NCBI RefSeq assembly: GCF_009856825.1
Contig: NZ_WVTD01000003.1
Span: 248,001-312,000 of the forward strand
Direction: 5' to 3'
Origin: Novosphingobium silvae
GTDB lineage: Bacteria > Pseudomonadota > Alphaproteobacteria > Sphingomonadales > Sphingomonadaceae
Length of the DNA stretch: 64,000 bases
Program-made: the position numbers and the translations under genes
Shown here: positions 53,543 through 63,151 of the stretch, in pieces
Layout of the letters: every line of letters starts with the position of its first letter
How positions within the stretch are numbered: position 1 is the stretch's first letter
The notes under the pieces: generated by a model
Database searches by the model: none
The model's input: only the letters and a program-made list of their open reading frames with translations
What the model was told of the DNA's origin: nothing

Positions 53543-54916
53543 TCAGGCCGCCGCGCGCTGGCCGGCGGTCGCCTCCAGATTGAGCAGGTCGGCCATCTCG
53601 AAAGCCAGCTCGATCGACTGCGCGCCGTTGAGACGCGGGTCGCAGTGGGTGTGGTAGCGGTCCTTCAGCGCCTCGTCCGTGATGGCGATGGCGCCGCCGG
53701 TGCATTCGGTCACGTCCTGTCCGGTCATCTCGATGTGGATGCCGCCCGCATGCGTGCCCTCGGCGCGGTGGACGGCGAAGAAGCCGCGCACTTCGGCGAG
53801 GATGCGGTCGAACGGACGGGTCTTGAAGCCGCTGTCCGACTTGATGACGTTGCCGTGCATCGGATCGCACGACCAGACCACCGGATGGCCCTCGCGCTTG
53901 ACGGCGCGGACCAGCTTGGGCAGCCCCGCCTCCACCTTGTCGTGGCCATAGCGGCTGATGAGCGTGATGCGCCCCGGCTCGCGCGCGGGGTTCAGCGTGT
54001 CGAGCATGCGCAGCAGCGCGTCGGGCTCGAGGCTGGGGCCGCACTTCATGCCGATGGGATTGCCGACACCGCGCAGGTACTCGACATGGGCGGAGCCTTC
54101 GAAGCGGGTACGGTCGCCGATCCACAGCATGTGGGCCGAACAGTCGTACCAGTCACCCGTGAGCGAATCGCGGCGGGTCAGCGCCTGCTCGTAGGGCAGC
54201 AGCAGCGCTTCGTGGCTGGTGTAGAAGTCGGTGCCCTGAAGCTGCGGAACCGAAGTCGGGTCCACGCCGCAGGCGGCCATGAAATCGAGCGCCTCGCCGA
54301 TGCGGTCGGCCATTTGCGAGAACTTCTCGCCCCAGGGGCTGCGGCCGATGTGGTCGAGCGTCCACTGGTGGACCTGGCGCAGGTTGGCATAGCCGCCGTG
54401 CGCGAAGGCGCGCAGCAGGTTCAGCGTCGCCGAGGACTGGGTATAGGCGCGCAGCATGCGCTCGGGATCGTTGCGGCGCGCCTCGGCATTGCCCTCGATG
54501 CCGTTAATGATGTCACCGAAGTAGCTGGGCATCTCGACGCCGCCGACGACCTCGGTCGGGGCCGAGCGCGGCTTGGCGAACTGGCCGGCCATGCGCCCCA
54601 GCTTCACCACCGGCTGCTTGCTGGCGAACGTCAGCACCACGGCCATCTGTAGCAGCACCCGGAAGCTGTCGCGGATATTGTCGGCGCTGAATTCGGCGAA
54701 GCTCTCGGCGCAGTCCCCGCCCTGGAGCAGGAAACCGCGGCCTGCGGCAACCTCTGCAAGGTCGGCCTTCAGGGCGCGGGCTTCACCGGCAAAGACGAGC
54801 GGCGGAAACTTCGCAAGCGTGGCCTCGACCTCGCCCAGCTTCGCCTGATCGCCATAGACCGGGAGGTGGCGCGCCTCATGCGTCTTCCAGCTCTCCGGTG
54901 TCCAGTTGCTAGCCAC
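53543..54916 (-). CDS. aroG: 3-deoxy-7-phosphoheptulonate synthase, class II (plant type)
   Basis: This enzyme joins phosphoenolpyruvate and erythrose 4-phosphate, the first step of the shikimate pathway. Class II features include [36 protein letters not shown] and the metal-site cysteine in GDCAES. The GTG at 54916 is preferred over the GTG at 54940 because GGAG lies nine bases before it; 457 residues. It is alone on this strand between DUF2322 and the M16 peptidase. Confidence 0.95.
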   Translation of the reverse strand: MASNWTPESWKTHEARHLPVYGDQAKLGEVEATLAKFPPLVFAGEARALKADLAEVAAGRGFLLQGGDCAESFAEFSADNIRDSFRVLLQMAVVLTFASKQPVVKLGRMAGQFAKPRSAPTEVVGGVEMPSYFGDIINGIEGNAEARRNDPERMLRAYTQSSATLNLLRAFAHGGYANLRQVHQWTLDHIGRSPWGEKFSQMADRIGEALDFMAACGVDPTSVPQLQGTDFYTSHEALLLPYEQALTRRDSLTGDWYDCSAHMLWIGDRTRFEGSAHVEYLRGVGNPIGMKCGPSLEPDALLRMLDTLNPAREPGRITLISRYGHDKVEAGLPKLVRAVKREGHPVVWSCDPMHGNVIKSDSGFKTRPFDRILAEVRGFFAVHRAEGTHAGGIHIEMTGQDVTECTGGAIAITDEALKDRYHTHCDPRLNGAQSIELAFEMADLLNLEATAGQRAAA

Positions 54917-55108
54917 TTGTCTTAACTCCTGATGCCTCACGCCCCGTGCGCGGACCTGCCGCCATTCGCGGACAAGAGCGCGCCCATAACGCCTGCGAGA
55001 AATTTTTGCAAAGCCGGGATGGCGATATGAGTAATCGGGTTTTGCGTCGGCGCTGGGGACGCGCCGGATCCGATCCGACGCGCCTCCCGAACGCCGTGCG
55101 CCCGGGCC
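54917..55108. other. Intergenic region upstream of DAHP synthase
   Basis: About 190 bases. It holds an AT-rich patch around 55005-55015 (minus strand TTGCAAAAATTT) that may be part of the aroG promoter. No terminator for the M16 gene is obvious. Confidence 0.4.
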
Positions 55109-58072
55109 TTACCTGCGCGCCACTTTCTCGCCCTCGTCCTTGGGCATGACCTCGAGCCGCCAGGAGTTGTCCTTGCCCAGATAGCGCGCCGCCAGCGCCT
55201 GCATCGCCTGGGGCGTGGTGACGGTATAGTCGGTCAGCACGGTGCGAACGGTGCCGATGCGGGTGGGATCGGTGGTCGCGCCTTCGAGCTGGCTCATGAA
55301 GAACGAGGTGCTCGACGCGGCGCGCGTCACCTGCTGGCGCAGCGGCTCGGTGACGAGCGCGAGTTCGTCGGCCGAGGGCGGGTTGTGGATCAGGTTCTGC
55401 GCGATCTCGTCGGCGGTCTGGAAGAACAGCGGCACCGACTTGGGATCGAGCTGCGCCATCGCGGTGATCGATCCGCCCGCCGCAAGGTCCACCGGCCAGC
55501 TCGAGAAGACATAAGGCGCGTAGGACACGCCCAGCTTCTCGCGCACGGCATCCATCAGGCGGTTGGTGAAGAGCTGCGTAAGGATTTCCAGCTGCCGCGA
55601 TTCGCGGATGCCCATGACGCCGCCGCCCGTCGGCCACGAGATCACCGCCGCCGCCTGATCGGGATCGCCATGGTGGACGAGGGTCACCGGCTTGTCCGAT
55701 GGCTTGGGCGCCGCAACCTGCGCGCTGGCGGGGCCGGCGGCATAGGGCTGGCGGGCCTTGAGCGCGCCGAAGGTCTTCTCCAGCGCGGCGATCGCGGCGG
55801 CCTTGTCGAAGTCGCCGAAGATCTGCACTTCGACCGGGCCTTCCTTCAGCGCCTTGCTCCACACGCGCTTGAAGCCCGCGGGCGTGGTCGCCTCGATCTC
55901 ATCCGGGGTGGGCGTCGCGAAGCGGGCGTCCTGGCCGCGCTGATAGAACTGCAGGTCGCGGTTCAGCACGCCCTGGGGCGAAGTGGCGAACGTGGCGTAC
56001 TGGATCTTCGCCGCCGCCTTGGCGCGCAGCACCGGGTTCTCGTCCCAGCGCGGCAGGTCAAGCTTGGCGGCGAACAGGTAGAGCTGGTCGGCAAGGTCCT
56101 GCGGGCGGGTTTCGGCGGACAGCTCGAAAGCGGCGTCCTGGACCTCGAAGTTGAAGCCCATCTTGCGGCCGGTGGAGATCCGGTCGAGGTCGTCCTGGCC
56201 CAGCGTCGCGAGGCCCGAACCCACCAGCGCGAACTGGCCAAGCGTGATATAGGCCGCGTCCTTGGGATCGACCGAGCGGTAGCCGCCGCCGAAGCGCGTC
56301 TTGACCATGACCCGGCCCGGCTCCTCGGCCACCGGCCAGAGCAGCGCCTTGACGCCGTTCGCGAAAGTCAGCTGCTCGATCTCGAGAAGCCCGGTCGGCG
56401 CATCGGCAGTGGCCTTGGCGGGCTTGCCGATGGCGGGCAGCTTCTCGAACGAGACCGGAGCAAGCGCCGTGCGCACGCTGGCATCGGCCTTCACCGGCTC
56501 CGCCAGGGCAAGCTGCAGTTCGCGGTCGGTCGCCTTGCCTTCTTCCTGCACGGTGAACAGGCCGCGCGTCACCGTGCCGGTGAAAAGCTGGCGCGTGTGC
56601 CTGAGCACGGCATCGGGCGTGAACAGCGCCTGGGACTCGCGGAAGATGCGCAACACGTCGTTGGGCGCGGCCACCGTCTCGCGGATGTCGAGCGCGTTGA
56701 CGAGATCGTCGGCGAGCTTGGAGCCGGGCAGGATGCGCTGCTGCTCCACCGGAACCTGGAAGGCGACGTCAAGCTCGGCAGCCTCGCGGTCGATCTCGGC
56801 CTGCGTGGGCGGACGGGTGAGGGCATCGGCGATCACCGCCCGCACGTCGCGCAGCGCGGCGCGCCAGTCATCCCCGAGCGGCGTGACCGAGACGAACGTC
56901 GCGTCGGCCGAGCGCGAGACATCGTCCTGGTTGACCGAAGCCGAAAGGAAGCTGCCGCCCGCCCTCGCCTTCGATTCCAGACGGCGGTTGATGATGGCCT
57001 GCGCGATCGCATCGGTCATCAGGCCCTGGTTGTAGGCGATGTTGTCGGTCACCTGCTTCCAGGGACGCAGGACGGCATACATCAGCGAAGGCGGAAGGTC
57101 CGGCTCCACCAGCACGCGCGTCTCGCCCACCGGGTTGCGCGGGTCGGCGCCCTTGGGAGCGGCGGGCTGGCCGAAGCTGGGCGCAGGCGTCTGCCGGCCC
57201 TTGACCGACCAGTCGGCGAACCACTTCTTCACGTAGGATTCCAGCATGGCGGGGTCCATGTCGCCCGCGACGATCACCGCCACGTTGTCGGGCCGGTACC
57301 AGCGCGAATAGAACGCGCGCACGCTTTGCGGCGTGGCCGAGGTCAGCGATTCCACCGTGCCGATCGGCTCGCGGTTGGCCAGTGGCTGCCCGGCGTAGAG
57401 CACCTTCTGCATGGCGTCCTGCACGCGCTTGGAGGCGCCGCCGCGCTCGCGCATCTCGGCCAGCACGATCGGCAGGTCGGACTTCAGGTTGGATGCCGAG
57501 AGCGTAGGCGCGGTGACCATGCCGCTCATCAGCTTGAACGTCTCGTCGAGCGAGGTGGGCGTGGCGTTGGGCAGGTCCAGCTTGAACACGGTCTGCGTGG
57601 TGGAGGTGACGGCGTTGGTGTCGCTGCCGAACGTCGCGCCAAGGCGCTGGAACGCGGCGATCGCGGTGCCCTCGGGAAGGTACTTCGACTGGCGGAACAG
57701 CATGTGCTCCAGCAGGTGCGCATAGCCGCGCTCGGCATCGGTCTCGTAAAGCGAGCCGGCATCCACGCGGATGCGGATCGAGACCTGGCCCGGCGGCACG
57801 CCGTTCTTGCGAACCGCATACTTCAGGCCGTTCGAAAGTTCGCCGAAGTGCCACTCGGGATCGCGGGGAATGTCGCTGCCGCGATAGAGCCAGGGATCCG
57901 CCTGCCCCACCACAGGCGCCGCCATCGGCGCTGTCGACGCAGCTCCCGACGCCACGCTCGATGTTGGGCCCGATGCGGGTGAAGCCTCCTGGGCAAGCAA
58001 GGGCGGAATCGGGGCCTGCGCAAGAAGGAGCAGGCAGGCGAGCGAGCGGGCGGCGCGCGGAGAGGATGTCAT
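55109..58072 (-). CDS. M16 family zinc metallopeptidase (two-domain, secreted)
   Basis: A 987-residue insulinase-family protease with a signal peptide ending PPLLAQ (about residue 28). The inverted zinc motif HLLEH is at 119-123, with the downstream glutamate in VLAEMRE near residue 200. A second M16 half follows after about residue 520; its HxxEH is not retained, as expected for the inactive lobe. Likely periplasmic. ATG 58072 is chosen; a GTG at 58075 precedes it directly. Confidence 0.92.
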   Translation of the reverse strand: MTSSPRAARSLACLLLLAQAPIPPLLAQEASPASGPTSSVASGAASTAPMAAPVVGQADPWLYRGSDIPRDPEWHFGELSNGLKYAVRKNGVPPGQVSIRIRVDAGSLYETDAERGYAHLLEHMLFRQSKYLPEGTAIAAFQRLGATFGSDTNAVTSTTQTVFKLDLPNATPTSLDETFKLMSGMVTAPTLSASNLKSDLPIVLAEMRERGGASKRVQDAMQKVLYAGQPLANREPIGTVESLTSATPQSVRAFYSRWYRPDNVAVIVAGDMDPAMLESYVKKWFADWSVKGRQTPAPSFGQPAAPKGADPRNPVGETRVLVEPDLPPSLMYAVLRPWKQVTDNIAYNQGLMTDAIAQAIINRRLESKARAGGSFLSASVNQDDVSRSADATFVSVTPLGDDWRAALRDVRAVIADALTRPPTQAEIDREAAELDVAFQVPVEQQRILPGSKLADDLVNALDIRETVAAPNDVLRIFRESQALFTPDAVLRHTRQLFTGTVTRGLFTVQEEGKATDRELQLALAEPVKADASVRTALAPVSFEKLPAIGKPAKATADAPTGLLEIEQLTFANGVKALLWPVAEEPGRVMVKTRFGGGYRSVDPKDAAYITLGQFALVGSGLATLGQDDLDRISTGRKMGFNFEVQDAAFELSAETRPQDLADQLYLFAAKLDLPRWDENPVLRAKAAAKIQYATFATSPQGVLNRDLQFYQRGQDARFATPTPDEIEATTPAGFKRVWSKALKEGPVEVQIFGDFDKAAAIAALEKTFGALKARQPYAAGPASAQVAAPKPSDKPVTLVHHGDPDQAAAVISWPTGGGVMGIRESRQLEILTQLFTNRLMDAVREKLGVSYAPYVFSSWPVDLAAGGSITAMAQLDPKSVPLFFQTADEIAQNLIHNPPSADELALVTEPLRQQVTRAASSTSFFMSQLEGATTDPTRIGTVRTVLTDYTVTTPQAMQALAARYLGKDNSWRLEVMPKDEGEKVARR

Positions 58073-58200
58073 CACGAAAGATATAGGGTCGCACTTGCTT
58101 AAGCACCAGTGAATAGAACCGTCATCGCAAGCGGCTTTGTCCCTCGTCCGGTTGCGGTTGGACTTGACCCTTGGGTCACTTCTCCTACATCGCCAGGATC

Positions 58201-58779
58201 ATGTTCATCGAAACCGAAGCCACGCCCAATCCCGCGACGCTCAAGTTCCTGCCCGGGCGGCAGGTGATGCCCGCCGGAACCCGCGAATTCACCTCGCCCG
58301 AGGACGCGGCGGCCTCGCCGCTCGCCGAAGCGCTGTTCGACCTTGGCGACGTGACCGGCGTGTTCTTCGGCACCGGCTTCGTCTCGGTGACGGCGGCGCC
58401 CGGCGTCGAGTGGGCCTCGCTGCGCCCGCAGGTCGTCTCGATCCTGCTCGACCATTTCGTGTCCGAGGCGCCGCTTTTCGCGGGCGGCACTGCCGGGGGC
58501 TTCTCCGTCCCCGCCGAAGAGGACGAGGACTATGGCGACGATCCCGCCGATGCCGACATCGTCGCCCAGATCAAGGACCTGATCGAAAGCCGCGTGCGCC
58601 CCGCCGTCGCCAACGATGGCGGCGACATCGTCTATCGCGGCTTCCGCGAAGGCGTGGTCTACCTGTCTATGCAGGGCGCGTGCTCGGGCTGCCCCTCCTC
58701 GTCGGCAACGCTCAAGCACGGCATCGAAAGCCTGCTCAAGCACTACGTCCCCGAAGTCAGCGAAGTGCGCGCGGCCTGA
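58201..58779 (+). CDS. nfu: NifU-like iron-sulfur scaffold/carrier protein
   Basis: A 192-residue Nfu-type protein with an N-terminal Nfu_N domain (MFIETEATPNPATLKFLPG) and a C-terminal NifU domain whose CSGC motif (C161, C164) binds a [4Fe-4S] cluster at the dimer interface. It transfers clusters to target enzymes. ATG 58201 matches family starts; 21 bases separate it from tsaB. Confidence 0.95.
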   Translation: MFIETEATPNPATLKFLPGRQVMPAGTREFTSPEDAAASPLAEALFDLGDVTGVFFGTGFVSVTAAPGVEWASLRPQVVSILLDHFVSEAPLFAGGTAGGFSVPAEEDEDYGDDPADADIVAQIKDLIESRVRPAVANDGGDIVYRGFREGVVYLSMQGACSGCPSSSATLKHGIESLLKHYVPEVSEVRAA

Positions 58780-58799
58780 CCGCCGCGCACGGACCCGGC

Positions 58800-59474
58800 G
58801 TGACGGAGCCTGCCCACGACCCCGCTGCCCCGACCTCGCAGGGGGCCGATGCCGCGACCACTCTCGTGATCGACAGCGCCACCGACGCCTGCTCGGTCGC
58901 GCTTTTCTCGGGCACGCAGCTCGTCGCGGGCGATCATCGCGTGCTGGGACGCGGACACGCCGAAGCGCTGGTGCCGATGATCTCGGCCCTTCCCGGCCGT
59001 GGCCGCGCCGCCCGCATCGCCGTCGCCCTCGGCCCCGGCAGCTTTACCGGCGTGCGCGTCGGGATTGCCGCGGCCCGGGCGCTCGCCTTCGCCTGGAGCG
59101 CGCCGCTCGTCGGCTACCCGACGCTCGCGCTCGTTGCAGCGATGGCCCGCGAGGCGGAAGGCGACCAGCCCGTCGCCGTCGCGATGACAGGCGGGCATGG
59201 CGAATGGTTCACGCAAGGCTTCGCCGCAGGCGGCACCGTGACGCGCAAACTCGCCTCGCAGCGCCCCGCAGATGCCGCCGCCAGCGCCGTGGAAGCGCTT
59301 GTCGCCGGCAACCAGGCAGAAGCGCTCGTCGCCGCGCGCGGGCATGGCCATGCGCTCGCCCTCTGGCCCGATGCACGCGCGTTCATGCGGCTCGATCCCG
59401 CCGTGCTCGTGGCCGAGGCGCACCCCCTCTACGGCCGCGCGCCGGACGCGAAGCTGCCCGCGAGCGCTGCATGA
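58800..59474 (+). CDS. tsaB: tRNA threonylcarbamoyladenosine synthesis protein TsaB
   Basis: TsaB is the non-catalytic partner of TsaD in making the universal t6A37 modification. The 224-residue protein has VIDSATDACSVALF near the start and ALGPGSFTGVRVGIAAARALA in the ASKHA fold. The GTG at 58800 is used; the ribosome site is weak. It overlaps rimI (ATGA), the common tsaB-rimI pairing. Confidence 0.9.
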   Translation: MTEPAHDPAAPTSQGADAATTLVIDSATDACSVALFSGTQLVAGDHRVLGRGHAEALVPMISALPGRGRAARIAVALGPGSFTGVRVGIAAARALAFAWSAPLVGYPTLALVAAMAREAEGDQPVAVAMTGGHGEWFTQGFAAGGTVTRKLASQRPADAAASAVEALVAGNQAEALVAARGHGHALALWPDARAFMRLDPAVLVAEAHPLYGRAPDAKLPASAA

Positions 59475-59929
59475 ACGACGACGTCGACCGGATCATGGCA
59501 GTCATGAGCGCCGCCTTCGACCCGGTCTTCGGAGAAGCCTGGAACCGCCGCCAGGTGGAAGACGCGCTCGCCTTCGGCACGTGCCACTACGCCCTCGTCG
59601 ATCCCGCCGGCGTCCCGTTCGTCGATGGAGGCAATGCGGCGGGCTTCTTCATGTCGCGCACCGGCTACGAGGAAGAGGAACTGCTGCTACTTGCGGTTGA
59701 TCCACAGTATCGCCGACGAGGACTTGGCCGATCGCTCCTCGACACTCTGCGCACCGGCGCGAGTGGGCGCGGCGCCCGCCGTCTTCTTCTGGAAATGAGA
59801 CGAGGCAATCCCGCCGAAAGCCTTTATAGAGGATTTGGCTTCTACTCGATCGGAGAACGACGCGAATATTACCGCACTCCGGGTGGTGAACGCCTTGATG
59901 CCGTCACCTTTGCATGTGACATATCCTGA
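59471..59929 (+). CDS. rimI: GNAT N-acetyltransferase, RimI-type
   Basis: A 152-residue GNAT enzyme with the acetyl-CoA loop DPQYRRRGLGRSLL and the C-terminal LYRGFGFYSIGERREYYRTPGGE of RimI, which acetylates the N-terminal alanine of ribosomal protein S18. Coupled to tsaB. Confidence 0.9.
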   Translation: MNDDVDRIMAVMSAAFDPVFGEAWNRRQVEDALAFGTCHYALVDPAGVPFVDGGNAAGFFMSRTGYEEEELLLLAVDPQYRRRGLGRSLLDTLRTGASGRGARRLLLEMRRGNPAESLYRGFGFYSIGERREYYRTPGGERLDAVTFACDIS

Positions 59930-60098
59930 TCGGCACCTTTTATTCTGATCCAGGCCAGTACATTGGCAAAGATAAGTCGTATTATGAGGCCAATTCAACT
60001 TGCGATTCTGTGCTGAATCGTCCAGTGGTCCCGACCGGCAAGCCCAACGAGCCTGCATCTCCCAAACTAGACTGGTCGCACCAAAGGACAATTAAAAA

Positions 60099-60545
60099 AT
60101 GGATAATATCCAGCCCGACATCAACGAAACGCTCATCACGCTGGCTTCCGATATCGTCGCCGCACACGTGAGCAACAACAGCGTTTCGGTCGAGGATCTT
60201 CCCACGCTCATCACCAACGTCTACGGCGCTCTTGCCGGTCTTGGCACCACTGCCCCGGTCGAGGAAGAAAAGCCCGAGCCGGCCGTCTCGGTCCGTTCGT
60301 CGGTCAAGCCGGACTACATCGTGTGCCTTGAAGACGGCAAGAAGCTCAAGATGCTCAAGCGCCATCTCATGACGCACTACAACATGACGCCGGAAGACTA
60401 TCGCGCGCGCTGGAACCTGCCCGCAGACTATCCGATGGTCGCTCCCAACTACGCCGAGAAGCGCCGCGAACTGGCGAAGAAGATCGGCCTTGGCCGCAAG
60501 TCGACCGCACGCCGCGGCCGCAAGCCCAAGACGGCCGCCGCCTGA
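60099..60545 (+). CDS. mucR: MucR/Ros family zinc-finger transcriptional regulator
   Basis: The 148-residue protein contains the prokaryotic Cys2His2-type finger: C76 and D79 in CLEDG, H89 and H93 in KRHLMTH, then YNMTPEDYRARWNLP, and a basic tail (GRKSTARRGRKP). D79 in place of the second cysteine is the Ros/MucR norm. These regulators bind AT-rich DNA, behave as H-NS-like silencers and control exopolysaccharide, motility and symbiosis or virulence. The upstream region (59930-60098) is AT-rich relative to the window, fitting autoregulation. Confidence 0.95.
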   Translation: MDNIQPDINETLITLASDIVAAHVSNNSVSVEDLPTLITNVYGALAGLGTTAPVEEEKPEPAVSVRSSVKPDYIVCLEDGKKLKMLKRHLMTHYNMTPEDYRARWNLPADYPMVAPNYAEKRRELAKKIGLGRKSTARRGRKPKTAAA

Positions 60546-60706
60546 GCCGCGAACCCGCCACTGGACGGCCCTGACAGGGCCCGACCCGCGACAGCTCTCA
60601 GGGCATCAGCACCTGCGCCCCCTTCCGGAAACGCGATTTCCCGGGGACAAAGATGCCCTGCACTGCCGCAGCCCGGTGACAGGCCGCCCATCGCGGTTGT
60701 GATTGC

Positions 60707-60738
60707 AGGCGCACCGCCCTATCTAGGCCGGTGCGCCT
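60707..60738 (+). terminator. 10-bp perfect hairpin between mucR and fur
   Basis: AGGCGCACCG pairs with CGGTGCGCCT around a 12-base loop and is followed by CTTTC. It lies about 160 bases after mucR and 24 before fur, so it may end the mucR transcript or lie in the fur leader. Confidence 0.5.
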
Positions 60739-60762
60739 CTTTCATATAAATACAGGTTTCCC

Positions 60763-61206
60763 GTGCACCAGCCCATCGACATCGAAGCCCTTTGCGCCGA
60801 GCGTGGCCTGCGCATCACCGAGCAGCGCCGCGTGATCGCCAAGGTCCTTTCGGAAAGCACCGACCATCCCGACGTCGAGAAGCTGCACGAACGCGCTACC
60901 GCGATCGACCCGGGCATCTCGATCGCCACCGTCTACCGCACCGTGCGCCTCTTCGAGGAAGCCGGCATCCTCGACCGTCACGACTTCGGCGACGGGCGCG
61001 CCCGCTATGAGGCGGCTCCCGAAGCGCACCACGATCACATGATCGATGTCGAAAGCGGGCAGGTGATCGAATTCGTCGATCCCGAACTCGAAGCGCTGCA
61101 GCGCCAGATCGCCGAGCGCCTCGGCTTCCGCCTTGTCGACCACCGCATGGAGCTCTTCGGCGTCCGGCTGGAACGTCCCGAGGGCGAAGTTCCCGCTCGC
61201 AAGTAA
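60763..61206 (+). CDS. fur: Fur family transcriptional regulator (ferric uptake regulator)
   Basis: A 147-residue Fur protein from a GTG start: winged helix with ISIATVYRTVRLFEEAGI, metal-site HHDH (89-92), and the dimerisation domain with GQVIEFVDPELE. Unlike E. coli Fur, it has DVES where a CxxC zinc site would be, and the only cysteine is C11, so it is of the structural-zinc-less alphaproteobacterial type. It likely governs iron uptake and perhaps the bfd palindrome at 12896. It lies eight bases upstream of plsC. Confidence 0.92.
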   Translation: MHQPIDIEALCAERGLRITEQRRVIAKVLSESTDHPDVEKLHERATAIDPGISIATVYRTVRLFEEAGILDRHDFGDGRARYEAAPEAHHDHMIDVESGQVIEFVDPELEALQRQIAERLGFRLVDHRMELFGVRLERPEGEVPARK

Positions 61207-61213
61207 GCGCAAG

Positions 61214-61993
61214 GTGGCAGGCGCCCTGTCCGACGGCCGGAGCGCCGTTCCCGCCTGGGCCTGGCCGCTCGTCGCGCTTCGGCTGACAGGGCTGCTGGCG
61301 CTGCTGCTGCTCTGCGTGCCGCTTTACTATGCCCTCGCGCCTTTCACCCGGCGCAACCCGGCCCCGCGCCTGTTCCTGCGCGGGGTGGCGGCGATTGCCG
61401 GAGTGCGCCTGCGAACGCGCGGCACCCTTTCTTCGCGGCGCAGCTTCATCGTCACCAACCACGTCAGCTGGATCGACATCCCCGCGCTTGCCGGAACCAC
61501 CGGCACGGCTTTCGTCGCGCATGACGGGCTGGCGCAGATCGGTCCGCTGCGCTGGCTTTGCGCGCTCAACGACACCGTGTTCGTCGCCCGGCACGAGCGG
61601 CGCAGCGTGGCCGCGCAGGTCGCGCAGGTGCGCCAGGCGCTAGGCGAGAGCGGCACCCTGACCATCTTCGCGGAAGGGACCACGTCGGACGGCAGCGGCA
61701 CCTTGCCGTTCAAGTCCTCGCTGCTTTCCGCGCTCGAGGGAGAGGCGCAGTCGGTGGCGGTGCAGCCGGTATGGCTGGATTACGGCTCCGACGCGCGTCG
61801 CATCGCCTGGGTCGGAGACGAGCCCGGCCTGGACAATGCCTTGCGCATCCTTGCCCGGCCCGGCGGAGTTGATCTCACCATCCATTTCCTGCCCCCGTTG
61901 GAGGCGCACGAACGCGCCGACCGCAAGGTCATGGCCACCGCCGCGCGCGCCGCGATTGATGGCGCCATCGCCCGGTTGCGAAGCCACGCTTGA
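61214..61993 (+). CDS. plsC: 1-acyl-sn-glycerol-3-phosphate acyltransferase (PlsC family)
   Basis: The enzyme makes phosphatidic acid from lysophosphatidic acid. The catalytic NHxxxxD motif reads NHVSWID (H83, D88) and the FxEGT motif is FAEGTT near 150. An N-terminal membrane helix anchors it. The GTG at 61214, eight bases after fur, gives 259 residues; no better ribosome site was found. It ends exactly at a promoter-like element (61990-62017). Confidence 0.88.
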   Translation: MAGALSDGRSAVPAWAWPLVALRLTGLLALLLLCVPLYYALAPFTRRNPAPRLFLRGVAAIAGVRLRTRGTLSSRRSFIVTNHVSWIDIPALAGTTGTAFVAHDGLAQIGPLRWLCALNDTVFVARHERRSVAAQVAQVRQALGESGTLTIFAEGTTSDGSGTLPFKSSLLSALEGEAQSVAVQPVWLDYGSDARRIAWVGDEPGLDNALRILARPGGVDLTIHFLPPLEAHERADRKVMATAARAAIDGAIARLRSHA

Positions 61994-62017
61994 CTTGTTT
62001 AACCATTTAGGTTATAC
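61990..62017 (+). promoter_or_regulatory. Promoter-like element, copy B
   Basis: TTGACT (61990-61995), 16-base spacer ending ACCATTTAGG, TTATAC (62012-62017). Matches copy A at 24516-24543 in both hexamers, spacer length and inner spacer sequence. Confidence 0.6.
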
Positions 62018-62412
62018 GCCGCAGCATCGATTGCGATCCTTGGGATCACGATCGAGCAAGCGGCGGGCCGGGAGCGTGTAGCTGACGCTTCCTTCGTTCC
62101 CGGCGCGGTCGGCGCTTCGGTCGTGGACACCGGAACAGCCACAAAGGGATGCGTGGACGAAGATGAGGGTATGCCCTCAGGGAAGACGGCATGGGATGCG
62201 AGCCCTGCCCGTCACCCCCGCGCACCGCACGGGCTCGGCCATCGGGAGTTCTTCATAGCCTCTCCCTAGGGCCCTCGGCGAACAAAAGGTTTGAACCGGC
62301 AGCCCTTGCGTGATGCCCGCAAGGAACCCCAGCGCCGACCGCCTTGCCGTCCGCTGAACCTTTCCCCCAGCGTTATCCCGCATTCGCCAGCGGGCGATTG
62401 GCCGTGCCTGCC
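62018..62412 (+). other. Non-coding stretch downstream of promoter B, probably structured RNA or leader
   Basis: About 400 bases between plsC and a convergent lipoprotein gene. It starts like copy A with GCATC and a hairpin (GATCC/GGATC near 62034-62046), and holds several more strong inverted repeats, for example GAGGG/CCCTC near 62166-62179 and GAGCCC/GGGCTC near 62200-62236. A 31-residue ORF at 62164-62259 is possible but has weak support. No match to tmRNA, RNase P or SRP RNA was seen. Confidence 0.45.
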
Positions 62413-63084
62413 TCAGCGCGTGGCGTTATAGGCCAGCTGGCCCTCGTCCAGCTGGAAGCCGATCAGCACTTCGAACGAGGCGCGTGCGAGCGCCGCCTTC
62501 ACTTCCGGATCGGCAAGCGGATCGACGGCGGCATCGGTGTCGCCGGCCTTGCGCTTGCGGGTGATGCGCTCGCGGATTTCCTGCGGGAGAGTGGCGGCGC
62601 CGCGATCGATGAAGGCGTTGACGGTGCCGCTCGCCTGCGCGCGCTGTGCGCCGTCCGCGAAGTCGAGCGTGACGGTGCCCACGCGCTTCGACACCACCGA
62701 GGAGCCCCCCTGCAGCACCGAGACGAAATAGGGCAGCGTCACCCGGCGCGCGCCCGCCGTGTCGTTGCGCCGTGCCAGGACCTGGAACGAGATCGCCGCG
62801 GTCACCTTGTCGGCGCCGGCCTGGCTGCCGTCGTTGCATTGCGAGCGCACGTCGGTCATGTTGGCGACCAGATCGATGTTCTGCGCGGTCCGGTCGTTGG
62901 GAACGCGGAAAGTCGTGATGTCGCCCGTGTATTCCGGGATGCCCACGGCGGGGCAGGCGGTGCGGACCGAAGTGATGCCAACGCCCTGATCGACCACGAT
63001 CTCCCCCTTGGTCTTGCACCCGGACAGCGCGGCCAGCGCGGCTGCGGAGCACAGGACAGTGGCAGTCAGGCGGCGTGCATTCAT
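62413..63084 (-). CDS. Hypothetical lipoprotein
   Basis: A 223-residue protein from ATG 63084 (AGGAAG upstream) with signal peptide and lipobox LSGC. The rest is beta-rich with one pair of cysteines besides the lipid Cys (TACPAV and SQCNDG), then a charged helix TLPQEIRERITRKRKAG. No family recognised by eye. It is divergent from ispH with about 70 bases between. Confidence 0.75.
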   Translation of the reverse strand: MNARRLTATVLCSAAALAALSGCKTKGEIVVDQGVGITSVRTACPAVGIPEYTGDITTFRVPNDRTAQNIDLVANMTDVRSQCNDGSQAGADKVTAAISFQVLARRNDTAGARRVTLPYFVSVLQGGSSVVSKRVGTVTLDFADGAQRAQASGTVNAFIDRGAATLPQEIRERITRKRKAGDTDAAVDPLADPEVKAALARASFEVLIGFQLDEGQLAYNATR

Positions 63085-63151
63085 CGTCACTTCCTCGAAT
63101 GGCATGCGCTTGCCCTAGCGATGCAAGCGGCAAAGCGCTAGAGGGCGGATC

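Noticed and set aside
55385..57982. 865-codon plus-strand open frame
   Set aside because: Antisense of the M16 peptidase gene, typical of GC-rich third-position bias; composition is Arg/His/Leu-rich with no domain.
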